A stretch of 64,000 bases of DNA from an uncultured Pirellulaceae bacterium. Lineage in GTDB: Bacteria > Planctomycetota > Planctomycetia > Pirellulales > Pirellulaceae. The notes below the pieces were generated by a model, which had not been told where the DNA came from, made no database searches, and saw only the letters and a list, made by a program, of their open reading frames with translations. Below, piece by piece: positions 36,166 through 46,331 of this stretch; position 1 is the stretch's first letter, and the number at the start of each line of letters is the position of its first letter. The DNA is taken from assembly GCA_938084685.1 (NCBI GenBank), contig CALKGE010000005.1, positions 186,001 to 250,000 of the forward strand, written 5' to 3'. Both the position numbers and the translations under genes were made by a program.

Positions 36166-37248
36166 TTATCGTTGCACACGGCCGGTGGCGTTGCCGCCGG
36201 CTAATGCTTCCACCTCGGCGACACTCACGTAATTGAAATCACCTTTGATCGAATGCTTCAGGCAACTGGCAGCGACCGCAAAGTCCAGGACTGCCTGAGC
36301 GGATTGGTATCGGGCATCGTTCAACGCGTGCAGCAATCCAGCAGCAAACGAATCTCCTCCTCCTACACGATCCACGATGTGGCCAATCTTGAAGGATTCA
36401 TACTCACCATCAGCATTCAATGGCGAGAATACCGCTTCCCCCCTCGCTTCATAGAGCATGGCGCCCCAGTTGTTATGATCTGCCGAGATGCTTTCCCGCA
36501 ATGTGATCGCCACCCGTTTCACATTCGGATACCTGGTCACAATTTGCTGAGCCACATCCTGGTAAGCTCCGACGTTGAGATGCCCTGAACTGACATCTGT
36601 ATCCGCGGGATGAATATCCAGTACGTCGGCTGCATCTTCCTCGTTCCCAATCACCAGGTCGATATGAGGTAAAACTTCTGCCATGCACTGACGCGCCAGG
36701 GCCTGCCCCTGAACCTCCGGATGCCATTTCCACAGTTTCTTACGGAAATTCAAGTCACACGAAATCTCCACTCCGGCAGCCTTGGCCCGCTTGACCAATT
36801 CCAGGTTCGCTTCGCAGGCCTGTTGACTGATGGCCGGAGTAATACCGGAAATATGCAACCAATGCACTCCGTCAAGGATCGCGTCATAGTCATACTCGGC
36901 AGCCTCCGCCAACGAAACACTGCTGTATGCCCGGTCATACAGCACAGTAGATCCACGTTGATTGGCTCCGCATTCGACGTAGTAAACCCCCAGACGTCCA
37001 TCACGAGTTAGAATCCTGGACGTATCAACACCCAGACCACGCAGAGTGGTCGTGAGACTGTCAGCCAAAGCATTCTCTGGCAGAGCGGTGACGTAGCGGG
37101 CCTGATTTCCAAACATGGCCAGGGAAGCACAGACATTCGCTTCACCTCCCCCCCAGGTAATCTCCACCCGGCCGGGAAGAACCTGCCGTAAACGGAGCTT
37201 GTGTTTAGGCGCTACACGCATCATTACTTCGCCAAATCCTAAAAACAT
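36166..37248 (-). CDS. PfkB-family sugar kinase, 2-keto-3-deoxygluconate-kinase-like
   Basis: 360 residues of the ribokinase/PfkB family. The N terminus FLGFGEVMMRVAP and the glycine-rich substrate region WGGGEANVCASLAMFG resemble KdgK, and the C-terminal PfkB signature DRVGGGDSFAAGLLHAL supplies the catalytic Asp and anion hole. It probably phosphorylates KDG in uronate or pectin catabolism, though other acid-sugar substrates are possible. It lies between the HD phosphohydrolase and purB on the minus strand. Confidence 0.88.
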   Translation of the reverse strand: MFLGFGEVMMRVAPKHKLRLRQVLPGRVEITWGGGEANVCASLAMFGNQARYVTALPENALADSLTTTLRGLGVDTSRILTRDGRLGVYYVECGANQRGSTVLYDRAYSSVSLAEAAEYDYDAILDGVHWLHISGITPAISQQACEANLELVKRAKAAGVEISCDLNFRKKLWKWHPEVQGQALARQCMAEVLPHIDLVIGNEEDAADVLDIHPADTDVSSGHLNVGAYQDVAQQIVTRYPNVKRVAITLRESISADHNNWGAMLYEARGEAVFSPLNADGEYESFKIGHIVDRVGGGDSFAAGLLHALNDARYQSAQAVLDFAVAASCLKHSIKGDFNYVSVAEVEALAGGNATGRVQR

Positions 37249-37313
37249 CTTCGATCCTTACTCCCTCATACTCCACGTAGTGATAATCAGATTAAATCGG
37301 TAGAACGTTCATT

Positions 37314-38714
37314 CTACATGTTGGTGAGGTCATCCTCACCATGGCCAACCAGCTGTTCTAACGCTGCGGCCAATTCAGACTGGTACTGCCTGTCACGCGC
37401 ATAGACGCGACAGATTCGCTGCGCGACCGGCTGCTGATCCACCAGCTCATGGCTGGTCAATGGTCGTATCCGTTCGCTGGCAGAATCATACACGTAGTTT
37501 TGTCCTACCACCGGCCCCAGAACAAGCGGCCGGAAAATGTGCCTCGCAATATCCACTCGCAACTCCATCTGCCGAAGTGACTCGGGTAAAAATGAACGGA
37601 GCTTCTTTTCCACAAATTCACCGTCTGTGAAAATGCTGCTCGCTTCCCGCACTCCTTCATCAAAACTCACGGTCTGCTGGCAGACCATCGTCCAGGGAAC
37701 CTGGCACTGCAACAACTCCTGCCAACGGGCTCCTAATTCCCCTCGTTCACCCGACTCGTTCTGCCAGCGCCCCACGTCCACCAACAGCGATGCTTCGGTG
37801 AACTGCAGATACGCTGCTAAATGTTCTTGGGGATTACCGGGAAAGAGCAGGGGCATGGACTGGGAAAAAATGTCAGCTAATGCCAGATCAATACCTCGTA
37901 CTCGACGATGGAAATAGACATTCCTGAATAACTCAGCACGAGCTCCCATGAATCTCAGCAGCGCATGAATACCACGATCATGAATCGTCAAACCCTGTGG
38001 GCTGAAGAAGGAGTATCGCATCAGTCGCTCCAAATCATAGGACTTCTGACTGTAACCAGTCATGTAGGCATCCCTCAGAACGAAGTCCATATTGTCGATC
38101 GTATAAATACCACTGAGAAGACTACGGAGAAACAAAAGCCACTGAGGACGATCCTCCTGCTGACTTTGAGGTCGCTGGATAATCCAAGCCACATGCTCGG
38201 GATCAAGCCGCTCGTCATCCCCCAGCCGACTGTTGGGATTTCCTCGCAACTGACTAAGCAAGTCACTCAGCTCCGAACGGATAATAAAAGCACCTAATGA
38301 TTCATGCGTCTCCCCAAACTGACGCAAATAATGCTCGTCAAAAAAATGGCCAAAGGGACCATGCCCCACATCATGTAATAAACCGGCCATACGCATCAGT
38401 GACTCAACATACCCCAGACTGGGGACATCGGGACAAACCTGCTTCAAACTGGCGTAGAGACTCTGAGTCCAACGACTGGCTAGATGCATCACGCCCAGGA
38501 TATGTTGAAACCTGGAATGCTCAGCGGTAGGGTAAATCCACCAGGCTGTTTGAAGCTGGTGAATATGACGCATACGTTGAACCCATGGGTGATTGATCAC
38601 ATCCTGCTCACAGACTTCCGTGGAAACCGGCAAAGCATGGCGATCCCGCTCACCTACGGGGATATATCCATGAATCGGGTCGTAAATTAATGTCTCTAAC
38701 GGGAATTCATACAT
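37314..38714 (-). CDS. HD-superfamily phosphohydrolase (dNTPase-like)
   Basis: About 466 residues from ATG 38714 (MYEFPLETLIYDPIHGYI). Metal-binding HD residues are visible: EHSRFQHILG with H71, LLHDVGHGPFGHFFDEH with H114-D115, and a later Asp in IDNMDF. The layout is that of SAMHD1/dGTPase-like phosphohydrolases acting on nucleotides; the substrate is not determined. The frame extends to 38852, but those 46 residues are atypical and no ribosome site was seen there. Confidence 0.85.
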   Translation of the reverse strand: MYEFPLETLIYDPIHGYIPVGERDRHALPVSTEVCEQDVINHPWVQRMRHIHQLQTAWWIYPTAEHSRFQHILGVMHLASRWTQSLYASLKQVCPDVPSLGYVESLMRMAGLLHDVGHGPFGHFFDEHYLRQFGETHESLGAFIIRSELSDLLSQLRGNPNSRLGDDERLDPEHVAWIIQRPQSQQEDRPQWLLFLRSLLSGIYTIDNMDFVLRDAYMTGYSQKSYDLERLMRYSFFSPQGLTIHDRGIHALLRFMGARAELFRNVYFHRRVRGIDLALADIFSQSMPLLFPGNPQEHLAAYLQFTEASLLVDVGRWQNESGERGELGARWQELLQCQVPWTMVCQQTVSFDEGVREASSIFTDGEFVEKKLRSFLPESLRQMELRVDIARHIFRPLVLGPVVGQNYVYDSASERIRPLTSHELVDQQPVAQRICRVYARDRQYQSELAAALEQLVGHGEDDLTNM

Positions 38715-39213
38715 AGCCACGATTGTAGCAGGTGTCGATTCTGACGTGTCCGCCTCCCAAATGTCCCGTTCGAAGATTTCTCCGAGAATCCGCTTCTCTC
38801 TCGCCCCCTCAAAGGCGGGGAATTCCCTCGGCGCTAAACAGGATATTCCCAATTAGCCATGCCCCTCATTGCTAAACAATGTTAAACTGCGCTAGCTATA
38901 CCATTTATTTAATGTGCTGTAATGGCGAATTGCCTAAGATTGAAATAATCCCTATCAGCGCTATTCACGTTATTAACCTCATTTCACCGATAGATGAAAG
39001 AGTTCGGAGAGATATCAAGAGTGCAAACGGCTGAATCGACTGTTGCTTTTCAGTTCAACTGATATACAGATTTTCCGACCATAACCCCAAAATCCGCGTC
39101 TCATACAGTGTGCAATGTCAGCGTCAGCTCGACCAGAACATTGCCGAAAAAGTTCCCCAGATAAAGCTCGGCACATGCTCATCAAAGGAACTGACAACCA
39201 AAGGAATTGCCCC
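38715..39213. other. about 500-bp divergent intergenic region
   Basis: It separates the HD phosphohydrolase from the secreted protein at 39214. It includes the in-frame extensions of both genes, an AT-rich core at about 38870-39000 that probably holds the divergent promoters, and the small inverted repeat CATTG-CTAAA-CAATG near 38868-38882. No RNA or additional gene is supported. Confidence 0.45.
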
Positions 39214-41244
39214 GTGATCAATTCGTTCTCGAAGCTAATGGTAGCTTTTGCTCTGACTACCATTTTTGGAGTCCAATCTGTACTCGCCGCCCCCTCAACT
39301 GATCAGCTGCTTCCCGATACGACGAAAGCTTATTTTGCTGTCCCCGATCTGAATGACCTTCAACAACGATTTGAAAAAACACAGATCTTCCAATTAATGA
39401 ACGACCCTGTCGTGAAGCCATTTGCTGATGATCTTAAGCGGCAATTGCAGTCCCGTTTCGATCAAACCGGAATCCGACTCGGTATCAGCTTTGAAGATCT
39501 GGAAAACCTTAATGCCGGTGAAGCTGCTTCCGGTGTTATTGCAGTAGAAGATGAAGTACAACCACACGCACTGGCGTTGATTGTCGATGTCACTGGTTCA
39601 ATAGAGGAAGCTCAAGAACTGCTTCAGCGCATCGGCCAGGAATTGATTGATCAGGGTGCGGAAGAGTCCATGACAGAGGTAGCTGGTCAGCAGGTGAAGA
39701 CCTATACCATCACCGATGAAGACGATCCAGAAATTTCCTACAATGCCTACTACATCATTCATCAGGATCACATTCTTGCTACCGACCACGCTCACGTATT
39801 GGCTGATGTCATGGGACGCTTTGACAATCCCGGCACCGATAATGTCGCCGGCATCAAGGCCTATCAGGTAGCGATGCAACGTTGTGACGAGGCTACTGAA
39901 GTTGCTCCTCAGATCCGCTGGTTTGTCGAGCCCTTTGGTTATGCCAAAACGATTCAACTGGCTGCCGGAGTCGAACCAGAAGGCAAGAATTTTCAGGACC
40001 TGCTTCTCGGCCAGGGCTTCGGATCCATCCAGGGGCTGGGCGGCTGGATAGTTGTCGCTGAAGGAGAAAACGAATTCACGCACCATTCATTCGTCTACGC
40101 ACCAAGAGACGCCGAAGGAATTACCGCTCAAATTGCATTGGAAACCGAAGCGGAAGCCAACGGAACTGCTAAAGACGAACGGATCGCTGCCAAAGAGACT
40201 GATCGCTTTCGCCTGGCAGCTCGTATGCTGGACTTCCCCAATTCAGAAACGCTGAATCCCCAACCCTGGATTCCTTCCGGTGTCAGTACCTACACAACCT
40301 TGAACTGGAATCTGAAGGATTCGTTCGAATACGCCAAGACCCTGGTTAATGAATACCTGGATGCCGAACCAGGACAGGATCTGTTTGAAGAAATCCTCAA
40401 AGGGATTGCACACGATGTGAATGGCCCGCAGCTGGACATTCGTGAGGAACTGATAAGTTATCTTGGCGGGCGCGTATCTGTGATGACCGGCTTCCAGGAA
40501 CCTGTGGATGTGGACAGCCATCAATGGTTAGCAGCAATTGATGTCAATGACGCTCCTGCTGTTCGCAAAGCAGTCGCAAAATTCATGAGTGCCGAACCTA
40601 ACAAACAGGAACGTGAATTCAACGGCTTTACCATCTGGGAAGTCCTCAATGTAGAAGAAGAAGTAAGTCAAGATGATCCCGGTGGAGTGATTATCGAAGG
40701 CGTTGATGACTTCGGATTCGGCGATGAAGGGTTCGGAGACGAAGGATTTGGCGGAGAAGACTTTGGAGCACCTGAAGAAGAAGCTACCGGAAATCAAAGT
40801 CTGATTAGCCAGTGGGCTGTGACTGTATCCGACAGCGGACACATCATCGTCGCATCCAGTGCTGACTTTATCGAAGACCTGCTGAAGGAACAGGACGCCG
40901 CTAAGCTCGACAGTACAGAAGACTATCAGCGAGTCGATGCTGCTCTGAAAGCATTGGGAGCCAAGTCAACCAGCATGCGAATGTTCAGCCGCCTCGACAA
41001 GAAAAATGAGCCCAATTACAAGTTAATGCAGCAGGGAAAAATGCAGCAATCCGACACGATCATGGGTAAACTGCTCAAACGACTCATGGGCCCTGCCGAC
41101 GAGAACAAGGAAGTTGAAAAACTGGACGTGTCCAAGATGCCCGAATATGAGAACGTCGCTAAATACCTGGGACCAGCGGGGACTTACGTCGAATCCCGGG
41201 AAGACGGATGGTTCGTATCCGGTGCCATCCTGAAGAAACTCTAA
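39214..41244 (+). CDS. large secreted protein with Gly/Phe/Asp/Glu repeats, function unknown
   Basis: About 676 residues from GTG 39214, with AAGGAA 7 bases upstream. This start gives a signal peptide (about 1-27, ending SVLAAP); the frame from 39115 would place 33 hydrophilic residues before it. The mature part begins DQLLPDTTKAYFAVPDLNDLQQRFEKT, a pattern seen in planctomycete secreted proteins resembling the DUF3352 type. An acidic low-complexity segment, roughly three to four copies of GFGDE, lies at about residues 505-522. No catalytic motif is recognised. Confidence 0.8.
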   Translation: MINSFSKLMVAFALTTIFGVQSVLAAPSTDQLLPDTTKAYFAVPDLNDLQQRFEKTQIFQLMNDPVVKPFADDLKRQLQSRFDQTGIRLGISFEDLENLNAGEAASGVIAVEDEVQPHALALIVDVTGSIEEAQELLQRIGQELIDQGAEESMTEVAGQQVKTYTITDEDDPEISYNAYYIIHQDHILATDHAHVLADVMGRFDNPGTDNVAGIKAYQVAMQRCDEATEVAPQIRWFVEPFGYAKTIQLAAGVEPEGKNFQDLLLGQGFGSIQGLGGWIVVAEGENEFTHHSFVYAPRDAEGITAQIALETEAEANGTAKDERIAAKETDRFRLAARMLDFPNSETLNPQPWIPSGVSTYTTLNWNLKDSFEYAKTLVNEYLDAEPGQDLFEEILKGIAHDVNGPQLDIREELISYLGGRVSVMTGFQEPVDVDSHQWLAAIDVNDAPAVRKAVAKFMSAEPNKQEREFNGFTIWEVLNVEEEVSQDDPGGVIIEGVDDFGFGDEGFGDEGFGGEDFGAPEEEATGNQSLISQWAVTVSDSGHIIVASSADFIEDLLKEQDAAKLDSTEDYQRVDAALKALGAKSTSMRMFSRLDKKNEPNYKLMQQGKMQQSDTIMGKLLKRLMGPADENKEVEKLDVSKMPEYENVAKYLGPAGTYVESREDGWFVSGAILKKL

Positions 41245-41275
41245 ACCGCCAGCTGGCTTGATAAGCAACTGATAA

Positions 41276-42409
41276 TCAGCGGTGGTAAACACGTATGTCC
41301 CGATGTGTGTTTACCACTTCCAGCGACCAGCGATAGAATTTTCCTTCCAGTAGCCTGGCAGGGGACTCAAAATAACGTCCCAGCTCTTCAAGGTCGTTGT
41401 CACCTGGTTGCTCGGTAGCAGTCTTCATTGCCGAGACTACCAGCAGATAGTAACGGTGACCGGAAGCCACCTGTAGTGCAAATTCACCAGCCTCGTCGGT
41501 GAGAGTAATGTCTCCTCCCAAACGTCGAAGTTCCTGAATACTGGCAAGCGATTCATCCACGTCGACACCGGCTGCAATACCATCCTCTGTAAACTTCTCG
41601 CTGGGCAAGGAATCCTCTGGCAACAAAATCACCAACGCTTTCTCATCAATGGATTCCGGATCATTCGCGGTACGAAACGTCACTCGCCCTTCAAAATTCA
41701 CATAGTCGTCCACACCGGCAATCCCGGTTTCCAGTGTTTGCTCGGGCGCGGGGTTCATCATGGTCCCCAGCCAAAAACTGGCAAATGCCACAAAGAAGAT
41801 TAACACGGCAAACAAATACAGACTGCCGCGGGAGACGCCCAGCTGTCGATGAGCTCGCCGATGCGTAACGAGTTTGGCATCCGCGGTTGTATCTTCCATT
41901 ACACGATCCGCCAGATCATCAAAGACCTGGGAAGAAACTTCTGACTTCTGACGGCGGTCTTTCAGGAATTCGTCCTGCCCTTGTGTAGCTCCACCCTCTA
42001 AGTCCTGTTCAGACGCATCAGCATCATCGGTACGCTGCTGAATCTGATCCATGAATTCGGCAGGCTCGGCTTCGGGAAGCTCGAGTGCCAATGTATCCAG
42101 TCCGGAATGTTCCGTACCCTGACTTTCCCTTCCATCAGCCACCTCCTGGGATGACAGCGAAGCTTGCTCAGCGGGGTCCCCCAAATCCCCCGTGTACATG
42201 ACGGCACCTGGCTCATCCTGAACTGCAGGAGACGAAGGCGTCTGCTCGGCGACAACCGGCGGTGCGGCGACGACTTCAGCTTCCTCGGAGGCACCAGATG
42301 GAGGTACACGAATCTGCGAATGACAGCCAGGGCAGGTTGCCTCCGTATCAGCTCGCGAAACCGGTACCCTTAAGGATTGCTGACAGTGAGGACAATTGAA
42401 CTTGATCAT
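41276..42409 (-). CDS. zinc-ribbon membrane protein with extracytoplasmic beta domain
   Basis: About 377 residues from ATG 42409. An N-terminal zinc ribbon has C6-x2-C9 and C26-x2-C29 (NCPHCQQSL, then TCPGCHSQI). A long acidic low-complexity linker follows, then a transmembrane helix at about 193-217, then a C-terminal domain with DEAGEFALQVASGHRYYLLV, resembling carboxypeptidase-regulatory-like beta sandwiches. This cytoplasmic-ribbon and outside-domain layout is frequent in planctomycetes; the function is unknown. Seven residues of MASRIVAI could extend the N terminus from 42433. Confidence 0.75.
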   Translation of the reverse strand: MIKFNCPHCQQSLRVPVSRADTEATCPGCHSQIRVPPSGASEEAEVVAAPPVVAEQTPSSPAVQDEPGAVMYTGDLGDPAEQASLSSQEVADGRESQGTEHSGLDTLALELPEAEPAEFMDQIQQRTDDADASEQDLEGGATQGQDEFLKDRRQKSEVSSQVFDDLADRVMEDTTADAKLVTHRRAHRQLGVSRGSLYLFAVLIFFVAFASFWLGTMMNPAPEQTLETGIAGVDDYVNFEGRVTFRTANDPESIDEKALVILLPEDSLPSEKFTEDGIAAGVDVDESLASIQELRRLGGDITLTDEAGEFALQVASGHRYYLLVVSAMKTATEQPGDNDLEELGRYFESPARLLEGKFYRWSLEVVNTHRDIRVYHR

Positions 42410-42449
42410 GATGGCAACGATGCGAGACGCCACGAGGACGTATTAAATC

Positions 42450-42707
42450 TCAGTTGGTTGAACGTGATTCCGCCTGCCCGGCGTTCTTATTAGATTGTTC
42501 AACAAGATAGACTGCCATTGCAAGTACCAACAGGCAGAAAACAATTGCCGAAATTAAAAGTCCCACAATACAAATGACCACAAACAGATGTCGAGCACCA
42601 TCACCTTCAAAATTACCAGCTACTAATGCCGCTCCTCCAGAAACCAAACTGGTCACTGTGGCCGACACCAGAACCAAAAGTAATACGATGATGATACGTC
42701 GAAGCAT
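42450..42707 (-). CDS. small two-helix membrane protein
   Basis: About 85 residues if started at ATG 42707, with transmembrane helices at about 4-28 and 38-67 and a polar tail. Alternative ATG codons at 42740 and 42761 would add 11 or 18 residues, and none has a strong ribosome site. It lies 40 bases upstream of the zinc-ribbon protein gene on the same strand and may be co-transcribed with it. The function is not recognised. Confidence 0.55.
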   Translation of the reverse strand: MLRRIIIVLLLVLVSATVTSLVSGGAALVAGNFEGDGARHLFVVICIVGLLISAIVFCLLVLAMAVYLVEQSNKNAGQAESRSTN

Positions 42708-42919
42708 TGCACAAAACCCCAAACTTCCTATTTTGAGCATTTTAAAGGAGCCATCCCCCATGTCAACATGACGAATCGAACAGGGGAAGGGTAAATGTCC
42801 GTCGAAACAGGGCAACCAAGGTCATTTGATTGCAAAACTCATGAAGATTCTGGTCAAATGGAAGTTACCCGCGATAATAATGACACGGTCAGAAAAGCTG
42901 TTTTTGCCGATACTAGTTA

Positions 42920-45352
42920 ATGTCCGGGCTACCGGATGACTTTAGTTTTCAAGTCCCATTCGAGTTTTTAGCTGTGGCCTCTGAACCCACCAAAATCCGT
43001 TCCAACAAATATGCCTCAATCAGTGGTATCAGCCTGTTGCTACTGGCGGTGGCTGTTCATGGGTTACCGGCAGCTATTTATACTCTAAAAAATAATGTCC
43101 AGATCAAAGGTGACGGAGGGCAGATTGGGAGTATCGGAGCAACTCCGCTGGCCTCAGGCACGAATGCTGGCGAAGTTTCAACCAGGCTCATCCACTTCGT
43201 CGACGACGGTATTCGTCGCGTATTCTTTTCCTACTACCAGGTTTTGAATAAGGTTAATTCGCCACCGGACAGTCTCGAACGGATTATGCTAAAACAACGA
43301 GTCGCCTCGGTTGGCAAACGGCTGGTGGCTGTCGGACCTGTATTAAATATCACCTCATTTGACGACTTCGGCCGCCGCACCATCACCATGAAAGATGCTC
43401 GCGGCCCTCTGGATCTGGTGCAGGGAGTCACCGAAGTCAATTCGAAGTACATCAAGCTGGAGACATTGCTGACCAAAACTCCAATCATCTGGGAAACCAG
43501 AATGTCCACCAGCAGCATGCCCACTCAGATTCTCAGCAGAATACTCAAGACACATCTGGATATGAAAAACCCGGATGACCGGCTCAAGATTGTCCGACTG
43601 TATATGCAGTGTGAACGATACCGGGAAGCCATGTTTGAACTGCAGTCGGCGATCGAGCAATTTCCTGAGTTGTCCGATCTCAAAGAACAGATTTCGCAAC
43701 TACGACAGGCATTGGCAGATCGACTGATCGAAGAAATCGAAAACCGTCAACGAGCAGGACAGCACTCGCGCGTCTACAACTGGCTCGATAATTTCCCCAG
43801 TGATGGTGTCGCGGTGGAAACACTACTGCGAGCTCGTGACCTGATGAAGGACTACGACCAGCAGGCGAAGCAACGGGATGTCGTTTTTGCTCTGTTTGAT
43901 AAATTCGCTGCTCAACTGCAGCAGCAGGAAACCAGAGATGCGGTGGCTGAAATCCGGGAAGAGATATTTAGCGAACTCAATATTAATACACTTCCAAGAT
44001 TCGCTGACTTCGTCCGGCTCAGCGAAGACCCTGATATCGCATTTGACCAGAAACTGGCGATGGCCATCAGCGGTTGGTTGATGGAACAGGGTGAGGTAAC
44101 ACAAAACCTTGCCGTTGCCACATCCCTGTTCGAGGTCCGCAATTCCATCCGCTCCTACCTGACCAGCTCGAATGCCGAAGAGCGAGAGCAGATTCTCGAA
44201 GTGATTGCTGGACTGGAAGGTGGAACACCGGCTAACATTGCGCGACTCCTGAATGCCATGAAGCCGGCATGGCCATTGGAGCAGCAAGCGCATGAAGATC
44301 CGCTCCATTTCTCCTTTGAAACGACTGGCGCCGATGGCGAGACGTTTCGTTATCTCGTGCAATTACCACCGGATTATGATGCCTACCGCAAGTATCCTGC
44401 AATTGTCACACTACATGGAGCAGGAAATTCTCCGGAAAAACAGGTTGACTGGTGGGCCGGGTCCTACAACAAACAGATGGACATGCGACTCGGGCAGGCC
44501 GCCCGGCACGGCTACATTGTTATCGCCCCCGCATGGACTAAGGATCAGTACCAGAGTTCCTATCAATATTCCGCGCAGGAGCATTCCCGAGTTCTCTATG
44601 CTTTACAGGAAAGCCTGCACCGCTTTGCGATCGACACGGATCGCGTTTTCCTGAGTGGTCACAGTGCAGGTGGCGACGCTGCCTGGGATATCGGACTGGC
44701 TCACCCTGAGCTATGGGCTGGTGTCCTGCCGATATGCGCCACCGCAGGTAAGTACATCACCCGTTACTGGGAAAATGCCAAACACGTCTCGTTTTATTTT
44801 GTTTCTGGAGAGATGGACGGAAACCGAATCGCTCAGAATGAACGGGACTTCAATCGGTATCTGAATCGTTCCGGCTTCGATACGATGATTGTGGAGTACA
44901 AGGGAAGGGGACATGACCATTTCCAGGACGATATCCATCATATGTTTGACTGGATGAGATTCCATCGTCGGGAATTCTCTGTAAGAGAATACGAAGTAAC
45001 GACACTCAGACCATGGGACAACTACTTCTGGTGGGCGGAATTCTCCGGTTTCCCTCCTGAAACAATCACTCTGCCACTCGAGTGGCCGCCGAGTTCAGCG
45101 CGAGCGCTGACAATCGAAGCCACGGTAAGTGAAAACAATCGCATACGGATTAAAAGTGCGGCAGCGAATATCTCTGTCTTCCTGACACCGGATCTTGTCG
45201 ACTTTGAAAAAAACGTGACGCTGAATGTCATCGGACGCGAACGGATCCTTCCAGTCAAACCGAGCGTGGAAGTCATGCTCGAGGACGTCCGCTCACGTGG
45301 CGATCGACAACACCCGTTCTGGGCACGTTTCGATTTTGCGAAACCTCAATAA
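42920..45352 (+). CDS. helical-repeat protein fused to an alpha/beta-hydrolase (esterase) domain
   Basis: 810 residues. A hydrophobic export or anchor segment at about 35-53 is followed by a beta-rich region, a helical TPR-like region (about 215-460) and an alpha/beta hydrolase domain (about 470-690). The hydrolase has the VTLHGAG oxyanion region, nucleophile S582 in SGHSAGG, a probable acid in SGEMDG and a probable His in GRGHDHF, as in PHB-depolymerase/feruloyl-esterase-like enzymes. The C-terminal 100 residues are a beta domain. The substrate is unknown. It is convergent with the aldolase gene. Confidence 0.82.
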   Translation: MSGLPDDFSFQVPFEFLAVASEPTKIRSNKYASISGISLLLLAVAVHGLPAAIYTLKNNVQIKGDGGQIGSIGATPLASGTNAGEVSTRLIHFVDDGIRRVFFSYYQVLNKVNSPPDSLERIMLKQRVASVGKRLVAVGPVLNITSFDDFGRRTITMKDARGPLDLVQGVTEVNSKYIKLETLLTKTPIIWETRMSTSSMPTQILSRILKTHLDMKNPDDRLKIVRLYMQCERYREAMFELQSAIEQFPELSDLKEQISQLRQALADRLIEEIENRQRAGQHSRVYNWLDNFPSDGVAVETLLRARDLMKDYDQQAKQRDVVFALFDKFAAQLQQQETRDAVAEIREEIFSELNINTLPRFADFVRLSEDPDIAFDQKLAMAISGWLMEQGEVTQNLAVATSLFEVRNSIRSYLTSSNAEEREQILEVIAGLEGGTPANIARLLNAMKPAWPLEQQAHEDPLHFSFETTGADGETFRYLVQLPPDYDAYRKYPAIVTLHGAGNSPEKQVDWWAGSYNKQMDMRLGQAARHGYIVIAPAWTKDQYQSSYQYSAQEHSRVLYALQESLHRFAIDTDRVFLSGHSAGGDAAWDIGLAHPELWAGVLPICATAGKYITRYWENAKHVSFYFVSGEMDGNRIAQNERDFNRYLNRSGFDTMIVEYKGRGHDHFQDDIHHMFDWMRFHRREFSVREYEVTTLRPWDNYFWWAEFSGFPPETITLPLEWPPSSARALTIEATVSENNRIRIKSAAANISVFLTPDLVDFEKNVTLNVIGRERILPVKPSVEVMLEDVRSRGDRQHPFWARFDFAKPQ

Positions 45353-45373
45353 CCCCACAATAGCGACCGCGGC

Positions 45374-46171
45374 TTAATACCTGGCTACGTCGCCAACTTT
45401 CAATTCTGGGAAGACTGCTTCTACCGATTCGGTTGCCCGCTCCACCATAAATTTCAGATCGCTGGCCACGGCAATAAACTGCATTCCCTGTTCAGCACGA
45501 GCTAACGCTCCTTGGGGATCCATCTCGTGAATACCGGTTGGAGTACCGACCGCCTTACCGGATCGAATCACTTCCTGAATAGCCGCTTCATGCTCTTCGG
45601 CAGTTGGGAACGTGCCATCTTCAGCCCGCATCTGGAACCTCAGGTCGTTAGGCCCAATAAAGATCGCATCACAACCCGGCAGGCTGTAAATCGCCTCGGC
45701 GTTTGCCACACCTTCCGGACTCTCCGTTTGCAGCACAACCAGTATTTCATCGTTGGCCTGCGCCCGGTAATCTCCAGCCGTTGCACCAAAATTCAAATTA
45801 TGGCTTCCTCCTCCCACACTCCGATTACCTTCCGGAGGAAACTTCGCAGCTGCAATTGCCGTTTTGGCCTGCTCGACCGTATCGACCATCGGAACAACGA
45901 TTCCCCAGGCACCAGCATCCAGCACTCGTTTGATGTAATGATGGCTTCCTTCAGGAACACGAGCCAAAGGCACACATCCTGCATCAGCTACTGCCGCAAA
46001 AATTTGCTCGGCCTGACTCCAGTCAAAAGCACCATGTTCGATATCCAGGGTAAGCCAGTCCCACCCCATACGGGCCATGACACGGGCGCCTAAAAAATTC
46101 CCCAGGCTCAGCCAGGTACCAAATGTCGGCTCACCATTACGCAATTTCTCTTTGACTGGATTCTTTCTCAT
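45374..46171 (-). CDS. HpcH/HpaI-family aldolase
   Basis: 265 residues. A class II, metal-dependent aldolase that would cleave or form 2-keto-3-deoxy acids with pyruvate. Motifs include [45 protein letters not shown] and FIGPNDL. KDG aldolase-type and HpaI substrates are both possible. The KdgK-like kinase 9 kb away could act in the same type of pathway, but they are not linked in one operon. Confidence 0.93.
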   Translation of the reverse strand: MRKNPVKEKLRNGEPTFGTWLSLGNFLGARVMARMGWDWLTLDIEHGAFDWSQAEQIFAAVADAGCVPLARVPEGSHHYIKRVLDAGAWGIVVPMVDTVEQAKTAIAAAKFPPEGNRSVGGGSHNLNFGATAGDYRAQANDEILVVLQTESPEGVANAEAIYSLPGCDAIFIGPNDLRFQMRAEDGTFPTAEEHEAAIQEVIRSGKAVGTPTGIHEMDPQGALARAEQGMQFIAVASDLKFMVERATESVEAVFPELKVGDVARY

Positions 46172-46331
46172 TGATTGGAGACCTTTACAGGTTTAGGGGG
46201 TTAGAATGGATAGTACTAGTCTTCCAAACTCCCGGCTGACTCTCAAGTCCCCCCCGGCAGAATTTGAAAACTACTGACTTCCTAAATCTAAAGGTCAAAA
46301 CTATCCGATATTGAAAGCGGGAGAATTTGCC

